The position numbers and the translations under genes were made by a program. A stretch of DNA of 64,000 nucleotides from Lewinellaceae bacterium (GTDB lineage: Bacteria; Bacteroidota; Bacteroidia; Chitinophagales; Saprospiraceae), in contig JACJXW010000009.1 of NCBI GenBank assembly GCA_020636405.1, positions 62,001 through 126,000 of the forward strand, given 5' to 3'. This document shows, piece by piece, positions 6,938 to 14,290 of the stretch (the first letter of the stretch is position 1; every line of letters begins with the position of its first letter). The notes beneath the pieces are model-generated. The model saw only the letters and a list, made by a program, of their open reading frames with translations, was not told the DNA's origin and searched no databases.

Positions 6938-9892
6938 ATGAGACACTTTTCCAAATTATTCTGTTTCCTGCTGGCATTTGTGCTGGCTGGCAGCACTTAT
7001 GCACAGTTGAGCCCGGGAGATATCGCTTTCGTGAGCTTTGATTCGGACGATCCCGATGCGTTCTCTTTCCTGGCCCTAACCACGATCCCGTCCGGGACGG
7101 TAATCAAGTTTACCGACAATGGCTGGATCGCTACCAGCAACAGTTTCCGCGCCAATGAAGGCATTTGGAACGTTACATTGACTACCGAGATAACTTGTGG
7201 AACGGAAATTCAGGTCACTGCCGCCGGCCCTGCCGACCTCATGGGTAACTCTGTCGGCAGTATTACTACCTCCGGGAGCCTGGCGTTGAGCTCCAGCGGC
7301 GATCAGATCCTGGCATACCAGGGAGATGAAGCTGCACCAAGCTTTATAGCCGCCGTCAATTTTGAAGGCAGCAGCTGGCAAGCTGATGCTACCTCTGCCG
7401 CCACCTCAGCCCTTCCCGCCGGCCTCACCGATGGCATGACCGCCGTGGCGGTCGCCGAAGTGGATAATGCGCAATACAGCTGTATCACCGAAAGCGGGAC
7501 GAAAGGAGACCTGCTCATGGCCATCAACAACGCCGGCAACTGGCTGGGTAGTGATGCTACCAAGCAGGCTCCCGCCGGCTGCTTGTTCAATCCTTCTGAC
7601 TGCAGCAGCGGCCCCGGCGGCCCGGGCGGCGGTGATTGTGCGGAGGTATTTATCTCTGAGTATATTGAAGGCAGCAGCCTCAATAAGTGTATAGAATTGT
7701 ACAACCCTACCAGTGCGGCCATCAGCCTGGCCAATTATTCATTGAGCGTTTCCTTTAACGGAGGGTCATCTACCTCCAACATCAGCCTTACCGGTTCGAT
7801 CCCGGCTTTTGGTACCTACGTCATCTGTAACCCCAGTTCCGGGGCAGCATTCCTTGCCAAAGCTGATCAAACCAGTGGCAGCATCAACCACAACGGCGAT
7901 GACGCCTATACGCTCCTGAAAGATGGAAATATCATCGACCGTTTTGGCCAGTTGGGCGTCGATCCTGGTTCTCAGTGGTCGGGTGGAGGGGTAACCACCC
8001 AGAACCAGACCCTGGTCAGAAAGCAATCCGTTGCTAAAGGCGACCCCAATGCTACCGATCCCTTTGACCCCAGCGTAGAGTGGGACGGGTATGGTATAGA
8101 TGAGTCTTCTTTCCTCGGCTTCCACAACAGCGTCTGCGGGCCGGCTGAGCCTTCCTGTCTCATCACTAATATTTCTCTAACCGACGTTCTTGGCTGCAAT
8201 AATGGCGGTTCTTTAACCCAGGATGACGATTTCTTCGCAGCCAATATCACGATCGAATACCAGGGAGCGCCTGCCAGCGGTAATCTGGTGATCACCGGCG
8301 ATATCCTTTTCCCCTTTTCAGGAGAACTCGTCATTCCGGTAGCTGACCTGACCGGCAGCCCCTTCACCATCGACGGTACCTATTCTGGTTATGCCCGGGC
8401 AATGGCAACGGTTGCCGATGGCATGCCGGTTTCCCTGACCGCCACTTTCTCGGATGAGCCTTCCTGTACGTTTACCAATCCTGTCGCCGGTATTGCTCTT
8501 CGGCCCTGTTCCCTGCCGGAATGTACTCCGGTGATCAACGAGCTGGACTACAACAACCCTGGTACGGACGACCGCGAGTTCGTTGAGATCTATAACCCTT
8601 GTTCGCAGCCCATCAACCTGGCCGACTATTCTGTGATCTTCGTCAATGGTTCTAACGGCCAGATCTATGGCGACTTCGCTCTGCCGGCCGTAATGCTGGC
8701 CCCAGGTGATTTCTTCGTTATCTGTGGCAACGGATCCACCACGCCCAACTGCGATTACGATGTTTCACCGAACAGCAACCTCATTCAAAATGGCGACCCG
8801 GATGCTGTAGCCTTGTTGTACGGCGAGGCCATTGCCGACGCCGTGAGTTATGGAGGCTCCACCAATGGTTATACCGAAGGTTCCGGCGATGGCCTGTCCG
8901 ACTCGCCCGCTGCACTGCGGGGTATCGGCCGCTATGTAGATGGGGTGGATACGGACCGGAACAACGTCGATTTCTCCGCACAGTGTATCACTCCGGGTGA
9001 ACCGAATACGAACGTCAACCAGTATTGCGGCCTGCCGGGCGACTTTATGGTCAGCAACATCGGCTGCTTCGGCTTCAATGATGCCGGCTACGATGACTTC
9101 AACGGTACTTTCACCCTTACCACCATCTGCGGCCACGCTTACGGCGGCCAGGACCAGGTATTATTTGTAGGGAAGCAAGCTTGTGGGTACACTTCTTCGG
9201 TTTCGGCAAGGATCACCGGCGTTGTGCCATCCACCGGATACGCAGGCATCTCCATGCGGGAATCGGATGACCCGGGCGCCCGGAAAATGTCTATCATTCG
9301 TTATCCGGACGGGCGGAAGATCGTGGAATACCGGCCCTGGGCAAATGGGTACTACTACCAGTACTGGTTGCCGGCATACACCATCTATGCTGATTACGTT
9401 CGCATTTCCAGATGGGGAGATTACTTCTTCGCCGAGGTTTCCTACGATGGCAATTACTGGATGACGATTTACCAGCAGTACATGGGCGGCATGCCCGACT
9501 GTGTGAAAGCCGGTATGGTCGCGTCCAGCTACTACTATGGCCTCACTACCAATGCCAGCTTCAGCAATTTCAATATCACCGGTTCGGGCACAGCGCCAAG
9601 GCCAGTTGACCCGACAACGATCAACAGTGACGAGCCGATATCCTTCGAAGTCTTCCCCAACCCGGTGGTGGACGAACTGTCGGTATCGATCGGCAACGCG
9701 CCGGCTGAAGAGGCGACGATCACCATCCTGTCGCTCGACGGGCGGGAAATGTACCGCGGAATACATAACATCGACGGCAGTACGGTCAACCTGCAGCTTT
9801 CGGGCCTGCAAATGACTGCCGGGATGTACATCCTGACGGTCAATACCGGAAAAGAGATACTGACCAAGCGCTTTGTAAAAGCTAATCCGTAA
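6938..9892 (+). CDS. T9SS-secreted protein with two lamin-tail domains
   Basis: A 984-residue extracellular protein. Order of parts: signal peptide (1-22, ending GSTYAQ); an N-terminal beta-domain starting SPGDIAFVSFDSDDPDAF, typical of secreted nuclease-associated modules; a Gly/Pro linker; a first lamin-tail domain (about 230-390, FISEYIEGSSLNKCIELYN); a beta-sandwich; a second lamin-tail domain (about 530-690, INELDYNNPGTDDREFVEIYN); a tyrosine/tryptophan-rich jelly-roll like DUF1349 (about 700-880); and a type A sorting domain (FEVFPNPVVDELSVSI to the end). No catalytic domain was recognised, so a surface or adhesion role is likely. Secretion by the type IX system and attachment to the cell surface is inferred from the sorting domain. 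The gene is monocistronic, with hairpins downstream. Confidence 0.88.
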   Translation: MRHFSKLFCFLLAFVLAGSTYAQLSPGDIAFVSFDSDDPDAFSFLALTTIPSGTVIKFTDNGWIATSNSFRANEGIWNVTLTTEITCGTEIQVTAAGPADLMGNSVGSITTSGSLALSSSGDQILAYQGDEAAPSFIAAVNFEGSSWQADATSAATSALPAGLTDGMTAVAVAEVDNAQYSCITESGTKGDLLMAINNAGNWLGSDATKQAPAGCLFNPSDCSSGPGGPGGGDCAEVFISEYIEGSSLNKCIELYNPTSAAISLANYSLSVSFNGGSSTSNISLTGSIPAFGTYVICNPSSGAAFLAKADQTSGSINHNGDDAYTLLKDGNIIDRFGQLGVDPGSQWSGGGVTTQNQTLVRKQSVAKGDPNATDPFDPSVEWDGYGIDESSFLGFHNSVCGPAEPSCLITNISLTDVLGCNNGGSLTQDDDFFAANITIEYQGAPASGNLVITGDILFPFSGELVIPVADLTGSPFTIDGTYSGYARAMATVADGMPVSLTATFSDEPSCTFTNPVAGIALRPCSLPECTPVINELDYNNPGTDDREFVEIYNPCSQPINLADYSVIFVNGSNGQIYGDFALPAVMLAPGDFFVICGNGSTTPNCDYDVSPNSNLIQNGDPDAVALLYGEAIADAVSYGGSTNGYTEGSGDGLSDSPAALRGIGRYVDGVDTDRNNVDFSAQCITPGEPNTNVNQYCGLPGDFMVSNIGCFGFNDAGYDDFNGTFTLTTICGHAYGGQDQVLFVGKQACGYTSSVSARITGVVPSTGYAGISMRESDDPGARKMSIIRYPDGRKIVEYRPWANGYYYQYWLPAYTIYADYVRISRWGDYFFAEVSYDGNYWMTIYQQYMGGMPDCVKAGMVASSYYYGLTTNASFSNFNITGSGTAPRPVDPTTINSDEPISFEVFPNPVVDELSVSIGNAPAEEATITILSLDGREMYRGIHNIDGSTVNLQLSGLQMTAGMYILTVNTGKEILTKRFVKANP

Positions 9893-9904
9893 CCAGGAAT
9901 GGTA

Positions 9905-9929
9905 GCCCGGCAGAAGTAAATTGCCGGGC
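9905..9929 (+). terminator. Hairpin terminator after the lamin-tail gene
   Basis: GCCCGGCA (9905-9912) pairs with TGCCGGGC (9922-9929) and is followed by ATCTTTTCCC, 13 bases after the stop codon. Confidence 0.75.
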
Positions 9930-9968
9930 ATCTTTTCCCTTATTTATGAACAAATATGGCACAGCAGA

Positions 9969-9990
9969 GGGCGGCCCGTTCGGGCTGCCC
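9969..9990 (+). terminator. Second hairpin, 9-bp stem with GTTC loop
   Basis: Nine pairs (one G-T) close a four-base loop at 9978-9981, and TTTCGCTTTT follows. It may back up the first terminator. Confidence 0.6.
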
Positions 9991-10046
9991 TTTCGCTTTT
10001 CGGGCGGCCCATCTGCCGGTTCAATCAGGTGAGATTATCCCCTTGC

Positions 10047-10086
10047 AAAAAAAACGGCCCAACAGGTGATCCTGCAGGGCCGTTTT
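10047..10086 (-). terminator. Terminator of ahcY (bidirectional hairpin)
   Basis: AAAACGGCCC (10051-10060) and GGGCCGTTTT (10077-10086) are perfect inverted repeats. On the minus strand the stem is followed by a run of eight T, 19 bases after the ahcY stop: a classical intrinsic terminator. The plus strand also ends in TTTT. Confidence 0.9.
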
Positions 10087-10104
10087 CACGGTAAAGCGCG
10101 GCTA

Positions 10105-11418
10105 TTAATAGCGGTAGTAGTCCGGCTTGTAGGGGCCTTGCTTCTCCACGCCGATGTATTCGGCCTGCTCAGTGGTCAGGGTTTCCAGTTCCACGCCGAT
10201 CTTGGAGAGGTGCAGGCGCGCTACTTCCTCATCGAGTTGTTTGGGCAGGGTGTATACTTTGTTCTCGTATTCCCCGTGGTTGTTCCAAAGCTCGATCTGT
10301 GCCAGCACCTGATTGGTGAAGGAGTTGGACATGACGAAGGAGGGGTGGCCCGTGGCGCAGCCGAGGTTGACCAGGCGGCCTTCGGCGAGCAGGAGGATAT
10401 CCTTGCCGTCGACCGTGTATTTGTCCACCTGCGGTTTGATGTTTACATGCGTACTGCCGTAATTCTTCTTCAGCCAGGCCACGTCGATCTCATTGTCAAA
10501 GTGGCCAATGTTGCAGAGGATGGTTTTATCCTTCATCAGGCGGAAGTGCTTTTCGGTAACGATATTGCAGTTGCCGGTGGCGGTGATGACGATGTCGGCC
10601 CGGGGGATGGAATTTTCCATGCGCTTCACCTCATAGCCGTCCATCGCGGCCTGCAGGGCGCAGATGGGGTCGATCTCGGTAACGATCACCCGGCAGCCAG
10701 CTCCGCGCAGGGAGGCGGCGGTGCCTTTACCCACATCGCCGTAGCCGGCCACAACGGCAACCTTGCCGGCCATCATGATGTCGGTGGCACGGCGGATGGC
10801 ATCCACTGCCGATTCCTTACAGCCGTACTTGTTGTCGAATTTGGATTTGGTCACCGAATCGTTCACGTTGATAGCAGGCATGGGCAGGGTGCCTTTTTTT
10901 ACCCGCTCGTAGAGGCGGTGTACGCCCGTGGTAGTCTCTTCGCTAAGCCCTTTGACACCGGCCGCCAGCTCGGGGTGTTTGTCCAGGACGATATTGGTCA
11001 GGTCGCCGCCATCATCGAGGATCATATTCAGCGGTTGGCCGTCTTCGAAGGCGAAGAGCGTCTGTTCGATGCACCACCAGAACTCTTCTTCGGTCTGCCC
11101 TTTCCAGGCATAGACGGGGATACCGGCGGCGGCAATGGCCGCTGCGGCGTGGTCCTGAGTGGAGAAAATATTGCAGGACGACCATGTGACATCAGCGCCC
11201 AGCTCGACCAGGGTTTCGATGAGCACGGCTGTTTGGATGGTCATGTGGAGGCAGCCTGCGATGCGTGCTCCCTGCAAGGGCTTGTCTTTGCCGTACTTTT
11301 CGCGCAGGGCCATCAGGCCAGGCATTTCGGCTTCCGCCAGCTCGATTTCCTTGCGGCCCCAGTCCGCCAGGTTGATATCTTTAACTTTGTACTTCAGCTT
11401 TTGATCTACGGATTGCAT
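10105..11418 (-). CDS. ahcY: S-adenosylhomocysteine hydrolase
   Basis: AhcY splits S-adenosylhomocysteine into adenosine and homocysteine and so keeps the methyl cycle running. The 437 residues match the family's length. Visible motifs include the NAD-binding loop VVAGYGDVGKG, the NDSVTKSKFDNKYGC substrate/lysine region, GHFDNEID, and the nearly invariant C-terminus KPDYYRY. The ATG at 11418 gives MQSVDQKLKYKVKDINLADWG, normal for the family. The gene stands alone between a strong terminator and an unusual structured leader of about 130 bases. Cytoplasmic. Very secure. Confidence 0.97.
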   Translation of the reverse strand: MQSVDQKLKYKVKDINLADWGRKEIELAEAEMPGLMALREKYGKDKPLQGARIAGCLHMTIQTAVLIETLVELGADVTWSSCNIFSTQDHAAAAIAAAGIPVYAWKGQTEEEFWWCIEQTLFAFEDGQPLNMILDDGGDLTNIVLDKHPELAAGVKGLSEETTTGVHRLYERVKKGTLPMPAINVNDSVTKSKFDNKYGCKESAVDAIRRATDIMMAGKVAVVAGYGDVGKGTAASLRGAGCRVIVTEIDPICALQAAMDGYEVKRMENSIPRADIVITATGNCNIVTEKHFRLMKDKTILCNIGHFDNEIDVAWLKKNYGSTHVNIKPQVDKYTVDGKDILLLAEGRLVNLGCATGHPSFVMSNSFTNQVLAQIELWNNHGEYENKVYTLPKQLDEEVARLHLSKIGVELETLTTEQAEYIGVEKQGPYKPDYYRY

Positions 11419-11568
11419 TGATTTCCGGTTTGATATGTTAATATTTTTTTCTTTGACAAATTGCAGGAGCTCAGAATAGGGCTGTACAATTTGTCAAAGA
11501 GCCGCGAGTGGGCTCCTTTGTTTAACCGCTAAATCGGCTAAAGGATCATTTTTGCGGGTGCAAAATTA
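11419..11568 (-). promoter_or_regulatory. ahcY leader with two stem-loops and a -7 box
   Basis: On the minus strand, TAATTTTG (11568-11561) is an exact TAnnTTTG box. The inferred leader then contains a GAGCC/GGCTC hairpin (11515-11499), a 13-bp perfect inverted repeat (arms 11499-11487 and 11463-11451, sequence CTTTGACAAATTG) and an A-rich tail before the ATG at 11418. The two stems share one or two bases, so they may compete. It does not match the SAH riboswitch consensus as I remember it, but a metabolite-sensing or attenuator role is plausible given the gene. Confidence 0.5.
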
Positions 11569-11667
11569 CGGTTTTTCGGCTTTTTATTCTAATGAGTTAC
11601 ACTTAAAACCTCAACAGGATGTAAACCTATTTCAGTACTATCCTTATTGTAAAGCAAGTTTGCAGGC

Positions 11668-11730
11668 TCCCAACCTCCCCACGTCCAAACTTCCAAACCT
11701 CCCCACGTCCAAACCTCCAAACCTCCAAAC
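11668..11730 (-). repeat. Short G-rich repeat array (minus-strand GTTTGGACGTGGGGA type)
   Basis: On the minus strand this reads as repeats of GGTTTGGA and GGTTTGGACGTGGGGA. It ends exactly at the stop codon of the LOG-family gene. It is the same word family as the arrays at 13198-13309 and 16054-16156, in the opposite orientation. Confidence 0.8.
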
Positions 11731-12306
11731 CTACAACTTAATCCACTTCCCTTCTTTCGGCGGCGCCTGGTAGCCCTCCAGTTTGTCCAGCAGTTTGGGA
11801 ACGGAGTCGGCGATCAGCAGCAGTTCGCGGTGTGCGGGTTTGAGGAACCCCTCAGCGGCCATGTGGTCCAGTTGGGCGATCAGGGCGTCGTAGAAGCCGT
11901 TGATGTTGAGGACGCCTACCGGATGGTTGCCCTGCCCGAGCTGGGCAAGGGTCAGCATCTCGAAAACCTCGTCGAGGGTGCCATAACCGCCGGGCAGCAC
12001 AATGACGGCTTCGGACAGCTGCGCCATTTTGATCTTGCGCTCGTGCATGCTGTCAACGACGTAGAGCCGGGTCAGGCCTTCATGGCATACCTCCTCTTTG
12101 CGAAGGAAAAACGGGATGACGCCTACCACTTCTCCGCCGCCCTGAAGGGCGGCTTCGGCCAGGACGCCCATAAGGCCGACCTTGCCGGCGCCGTAAACGG
12201 TTTGAATATTGCGTTGAGCCAGGGCCCGGCCCATTTCGGCAGCTGCCTGGGCATAAACGGGGTTGGAGCCGGTATTGGCGCCACAGAATACGACTACGGA
12301 TTGCAT
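11731..12306 (-). CDS. LOG/TIGR00730 family nucleotide 5'-monophosphate phosphoribohydrolase
   Basis: A 191-residue Rossmann-fold protein of the LOG (cytokinin-activating) family, which releases the free base from a nucleoside 5'-monophosphate. The diagnostic PGGYGTLDEVFEMLT motif is present, along with VVFCGANTG at the N-terminus, VYGAGKVGLMG and SMHERKIKM. I chose the ATG at 12306 rather than 12339: the shorter form starts at the usual point for the family (MQSVVVFCG), and a perfect TAnnTTTG box overlaps the alternative start. Cytoplasmic. The physiological substrate in this organism is not known. Confidence 0.93.
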   Translation of the reverse strand: MQSVVVFCGANTGSNPVYAQAAAEMGRALAQRNIQTVYGAGKVGLMGVLAEAALQGGGEVVGVIPFFLRKEEVCHEGLTRLYVVDSMHERKIKMAQLSEAVIVLPGGYGTLDEVFEMLTLAQLGQGNHPVGVLNINGFYDALIAQLDHMAAEGFLKPAHRELLLIADSVPKLLDKLEGYQAPPKEGKWIKL

Positions 12307-12336
12307 GATTCGTTCGGTTATGCGAATTTCAAGGGT

Positions 12337-12344
12337 CAAAGGTA
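12337..12344 (-). promoter_or_regulatory. -7 box of the LOG-family gene
   Basis: TACCTTTG on the minus strand, an exact TAnnTTTG match 31 bases before the chosen ATG. It makes a start at 12339 unlikely. Confidence 0.55.
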
Positions 12345-12352
12345 AGGAAAAA

Positions 12353-13039
12353 TCAGATGGACAGCCAGGCGAAAAGCAAGAGCCCTACCAGCAGGAGCAG
12401 GAATGTGCTGATGGCCTGCGCCAGGAGGTAGGCGCCTATACTTTTAAGGGCTCCGGGCAGGATCTTCTCGTCAAATATCTTCATATAAGCGAAAAGCGTA
12501 TACAACGTCAGGATGCCGGCCAGAAGGATACTCAACCACGGGGCAGAGGCGAGGAACGGGACATACAGGCAGTAGAAGATCGTTTGCATACTGAAGACAT
12601 AGGAATTGATCACCAGGTGTTCTGCGAAGTTGTAATCTTTGTTTCGGAACAAGGCCCAGGTGGCCAGGGCCAGGCCGGGCAGGGAGCTGAGGTAAAGCAG
12701 GTTCATGTATTGCTTGGTGGCAATGGTAAACCAGTGCAATAGGGTGGCCACCTGTTCAGGCAGTTGTTGTACATCTATGTCATTCTGAACGTCTTCCCAT
12801 AATGCCTCTCCAGTAGGGATGAATTGCAGGGTCAGGAAAGTGGCGGCAGTGGCCGTCAGCACCAAAAGGGTGAAAGGCCTGGTCATCCGTTGCCGGTTCT
12901 CGTAGAGGTATTCGCGAATGCTCCTGCCGGGAGCAATGGCCAGCATTTTGAGGGTGTAGCCGAGCCCTTTTTCCAGATTGGCCAGCAGAAGCAACTCGTT
13001 GAAGATGGTGCGGAGGGTGATGCGTTCGGGAGTGGGCAT
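12353..13039 (-). CDS. DUF3667 family membrane protein, short form
   Basis: A 228-residue inner-membrane protein. It begins with the soluble segment typical of DUF3667 (ITLRTIFNELLLLANLEKGLGYTLKMLAIAPGRSIREYLYENRQRMTRPFTLLVL). Four or five hydrophobic helices follow, ending with FLLLLVGLLLFAWLSI. Usual family members begin with a CxxC zinc ribbon; here none is seen. The frame stays open back to 13423 only because an 8-base repeat array has no stop codons, and that extension translates to meaningless VPTSQRPN repeats, so I start at the ATG at 13039. Function unknown; roles near lipid or polysaccharide export have been suggested only by context elsewhere. Confidence 0.72.
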   Translation of the reverse strand: MPTPERITLRTIFNELLLLANLEKGLGYTLKMLAIAPGRSIREYLYENRQRMTRPFTLLVLTATAATFLTLQFIPTGEALWEDVQNDIDVQQLPEQVATLLHWFTIATKQYMNLLYLSSLPGLALATWALFRNKDYNFAEHLVINSYVFSMQTIFYCLYVPFLASAPWLSILLAGILTLYTLFAYMKIFDEKILPGALKSIGAYLLAQAISTFLLLLVGLLLFAWLSI

Positions 13040-13197
13040 ATTATGCAGTTCTGTTTTTTCCCAGCTGACGGGATGGGGTAAAAGGGCATTTTTAGGAGCC
13101 TGCCTTTGAAGCAACAACGGGAAGCGGCGGGATAGTTCAATCAAATGTGTCCATGTCAGGTTAACGCTCTGGCTTCCATAGAACACAGGAATTCGGG

Positions 13198-13309
13198 GAC
13201 GTTGGGACGTGGGGACGTTGGGACGTGGGGACGTTGGGACGTGGGGACGTGGGGACGTTGGGACGTTGGGACGTTGGGACGTTGGGACGTTGGGACGTTG
13301 GGACGTTGG
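13198..13309 (+). repeat. 14-copy octamer array, GACGTTGG/GACGTGGG, G4-capable
   Basis: Fourteen contiguous 8-base units: ten GACGTTGG and four GACGTGGG. The plus strand shows GGGACGTTGGGACGTTGGG, i.e. G3 tracts with 5-base loops, which fits the G-quadruplex pattern. It is followed by (AAACCCAG)n to about 13375. It lies upstream of the DUF3667 gene and in no credible coding frame. Confidence 0.92.
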
Positions 13310-13766
13310 GAGGAACCCAGAAACCCAGAAACCCAGAAACGTTGGAACGAACCCAAAAACCCAAAACCCAGGAACTCTACCGAAGCGGCTAAGTACAGGA
13401 TAATATTCGCCGCCCGCATCCACAAAATGCTTCTGAGATACGCTCCCAGCCCGCGCTTGCCAATGGCAAAAATACCCTCCAGAAGGGATATGTCCACAAA
13501 ATACAACCTCTTAATTTTGAAAACATTAAAGAAAGGGCCCTATTGGAAGCCCATTTGTATAACTCCTGCTTTATGAAACAAGTCTCTGATTGTTACCCTA
13601 ACCGCTCTTTTCATCCATATTCCATTTACACTGTCAGCTCGCTTGTTCACTGCTAATAGGGCATCCCCGCCATTCCTGCGGCCCGTATCGCTTCGCCTCC
13701 CGGGCTTATCACGGACGGTTTGGTATTGGCCTCAACGGTATCTATAAACCTAAAATACAACAGATC
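13310..13766. other. Intergenic region after the octamer array
   Basis: Contains AAACCCAG-type repeats to about 13375 and a plus-strand TAATTTTG (13512-13519) that matches the -7 box. That box is 248 bases before the aromatic-rich gene, so its use is uncertain. A 27-codon ATG frame at 13573 has no support. Otherwise nothing is seen. Confidence 0.4.
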
Positions 13767-14099
13767 ATGATTATCAGAAGAGTTTTAATCGTTTTCAGCC
13801 TGCTACTGGCAGTATCCCTCACCCCCACGGATGCGCAAAGTTCATGGCAATCCGGCAGATATTATGCCAGCAGAGGGCAGACGGCCACACAGACCACCTA
13901 CCGAAACGAGTGGAACACTTACTACGGCAGCTATGTCAATGCAAGGTATTGCCGGAAACTCAACTGGTACCAGGAGTACCACTCGGGCTATGTCTACTAT
14001 TGGAGATATGATCCTTATTACAATTCTTATCGGTGGGCAAGTGAATGGAAGGAGGGCTATTTTTGGTACTGTACCTGGTCTAACTGGTATGGTTGCTAG
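13767..14099 (+). CDS. Small secreted tyrosine/tryptophan-rich protein
   Basis: I do not recognise this 110-residue protein. It has a clear signal peptide (MIIRRVLIVFSLLLAVSLTPTDAQ), leaving a mature part of about 86 residues. Tyr and Trp make up roughly a third of it, in clusters such as YQEYHSGYVYYWRYDPYYN and YFWYCTWSNWYGC. Two or three cysteines (ARYCRK, WYCTW, the final YGC) may form a disulphide. It could be a small surface or matrix protein, or a cross-linkable peptide; this is inference. It is monocistronic, and a 14-bp inverted repeat lies 47 bases past its stop. The signal peptide and the composition argue that it is a real gene. Confidence 0.7.
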   Translation: MIIRRVLIVFSLLLAVSLTPTDAQSSWQSGRYYASRGQTATQTTYRNEWNTYYGSYVNARYCRKLNWYQEYHSGYVYYWRYDPYYNSYRWASEWKEGYFWYCTWSNWYGC

Positions 14100-14146
14100 G
14101 CTATAGGTTAAAAGGCGCAACCAGGGATCATCCCTGCCCTTCAAAA

Positions 14147-14183
14147 TGCACGAATTCGGCCATTGGGGAGCCGAATTCGTGCA
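14147..14183. terminator. 14-bp perfect inverted repeat between convergent genes
   Basis: TGCACGAATTCGGC (14147-14160) and GCCGAATTCGTGCA (14170-14183) surround a 9-base loop. It lies between a plus-strand and a minus-strand gene. Neither side has a T-run, so if it terminates it is not by the standard intrinsic mechanism. Each arm contains GAATTC. Confidence 0.6.
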
Positions 14184-14290
14184 ATACATACCCTCGTACG
14201 TGGAATAGCGTAGCTTTTATTTCACAGGGTAAGCAGGGCCTGCGGCCGAGATAATTCCGGGCTGCAGGCCTGCATTTCGCCGCACAGCAG

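Noticed and set aside
10066..11421. 451-codon open frame antisense to ahcY
   Set aside because: Complete overlap with an unmistakable S-adenosylhomocysteine hydrolase.
11451..11499. 13-bp inverted repeat read as a plus-strand terminator
   Set aside because: No plus-strand gene ends here and no T-run follows; it is better explained as part of the ahcY leader.
13040..13576. Several open frames through the octamer array encoding VPTSQRPN or GRWDVGTL repeats
   Set aside because: They exist only because an 8-bp repeat without stop codons is open in every frame on both strands.
13573..13656. 27-codon ATG frame before the aromatic-rich gene
   Set aside because: Too short, without leader or motif, and within a repeat-rich intergenic stretch.
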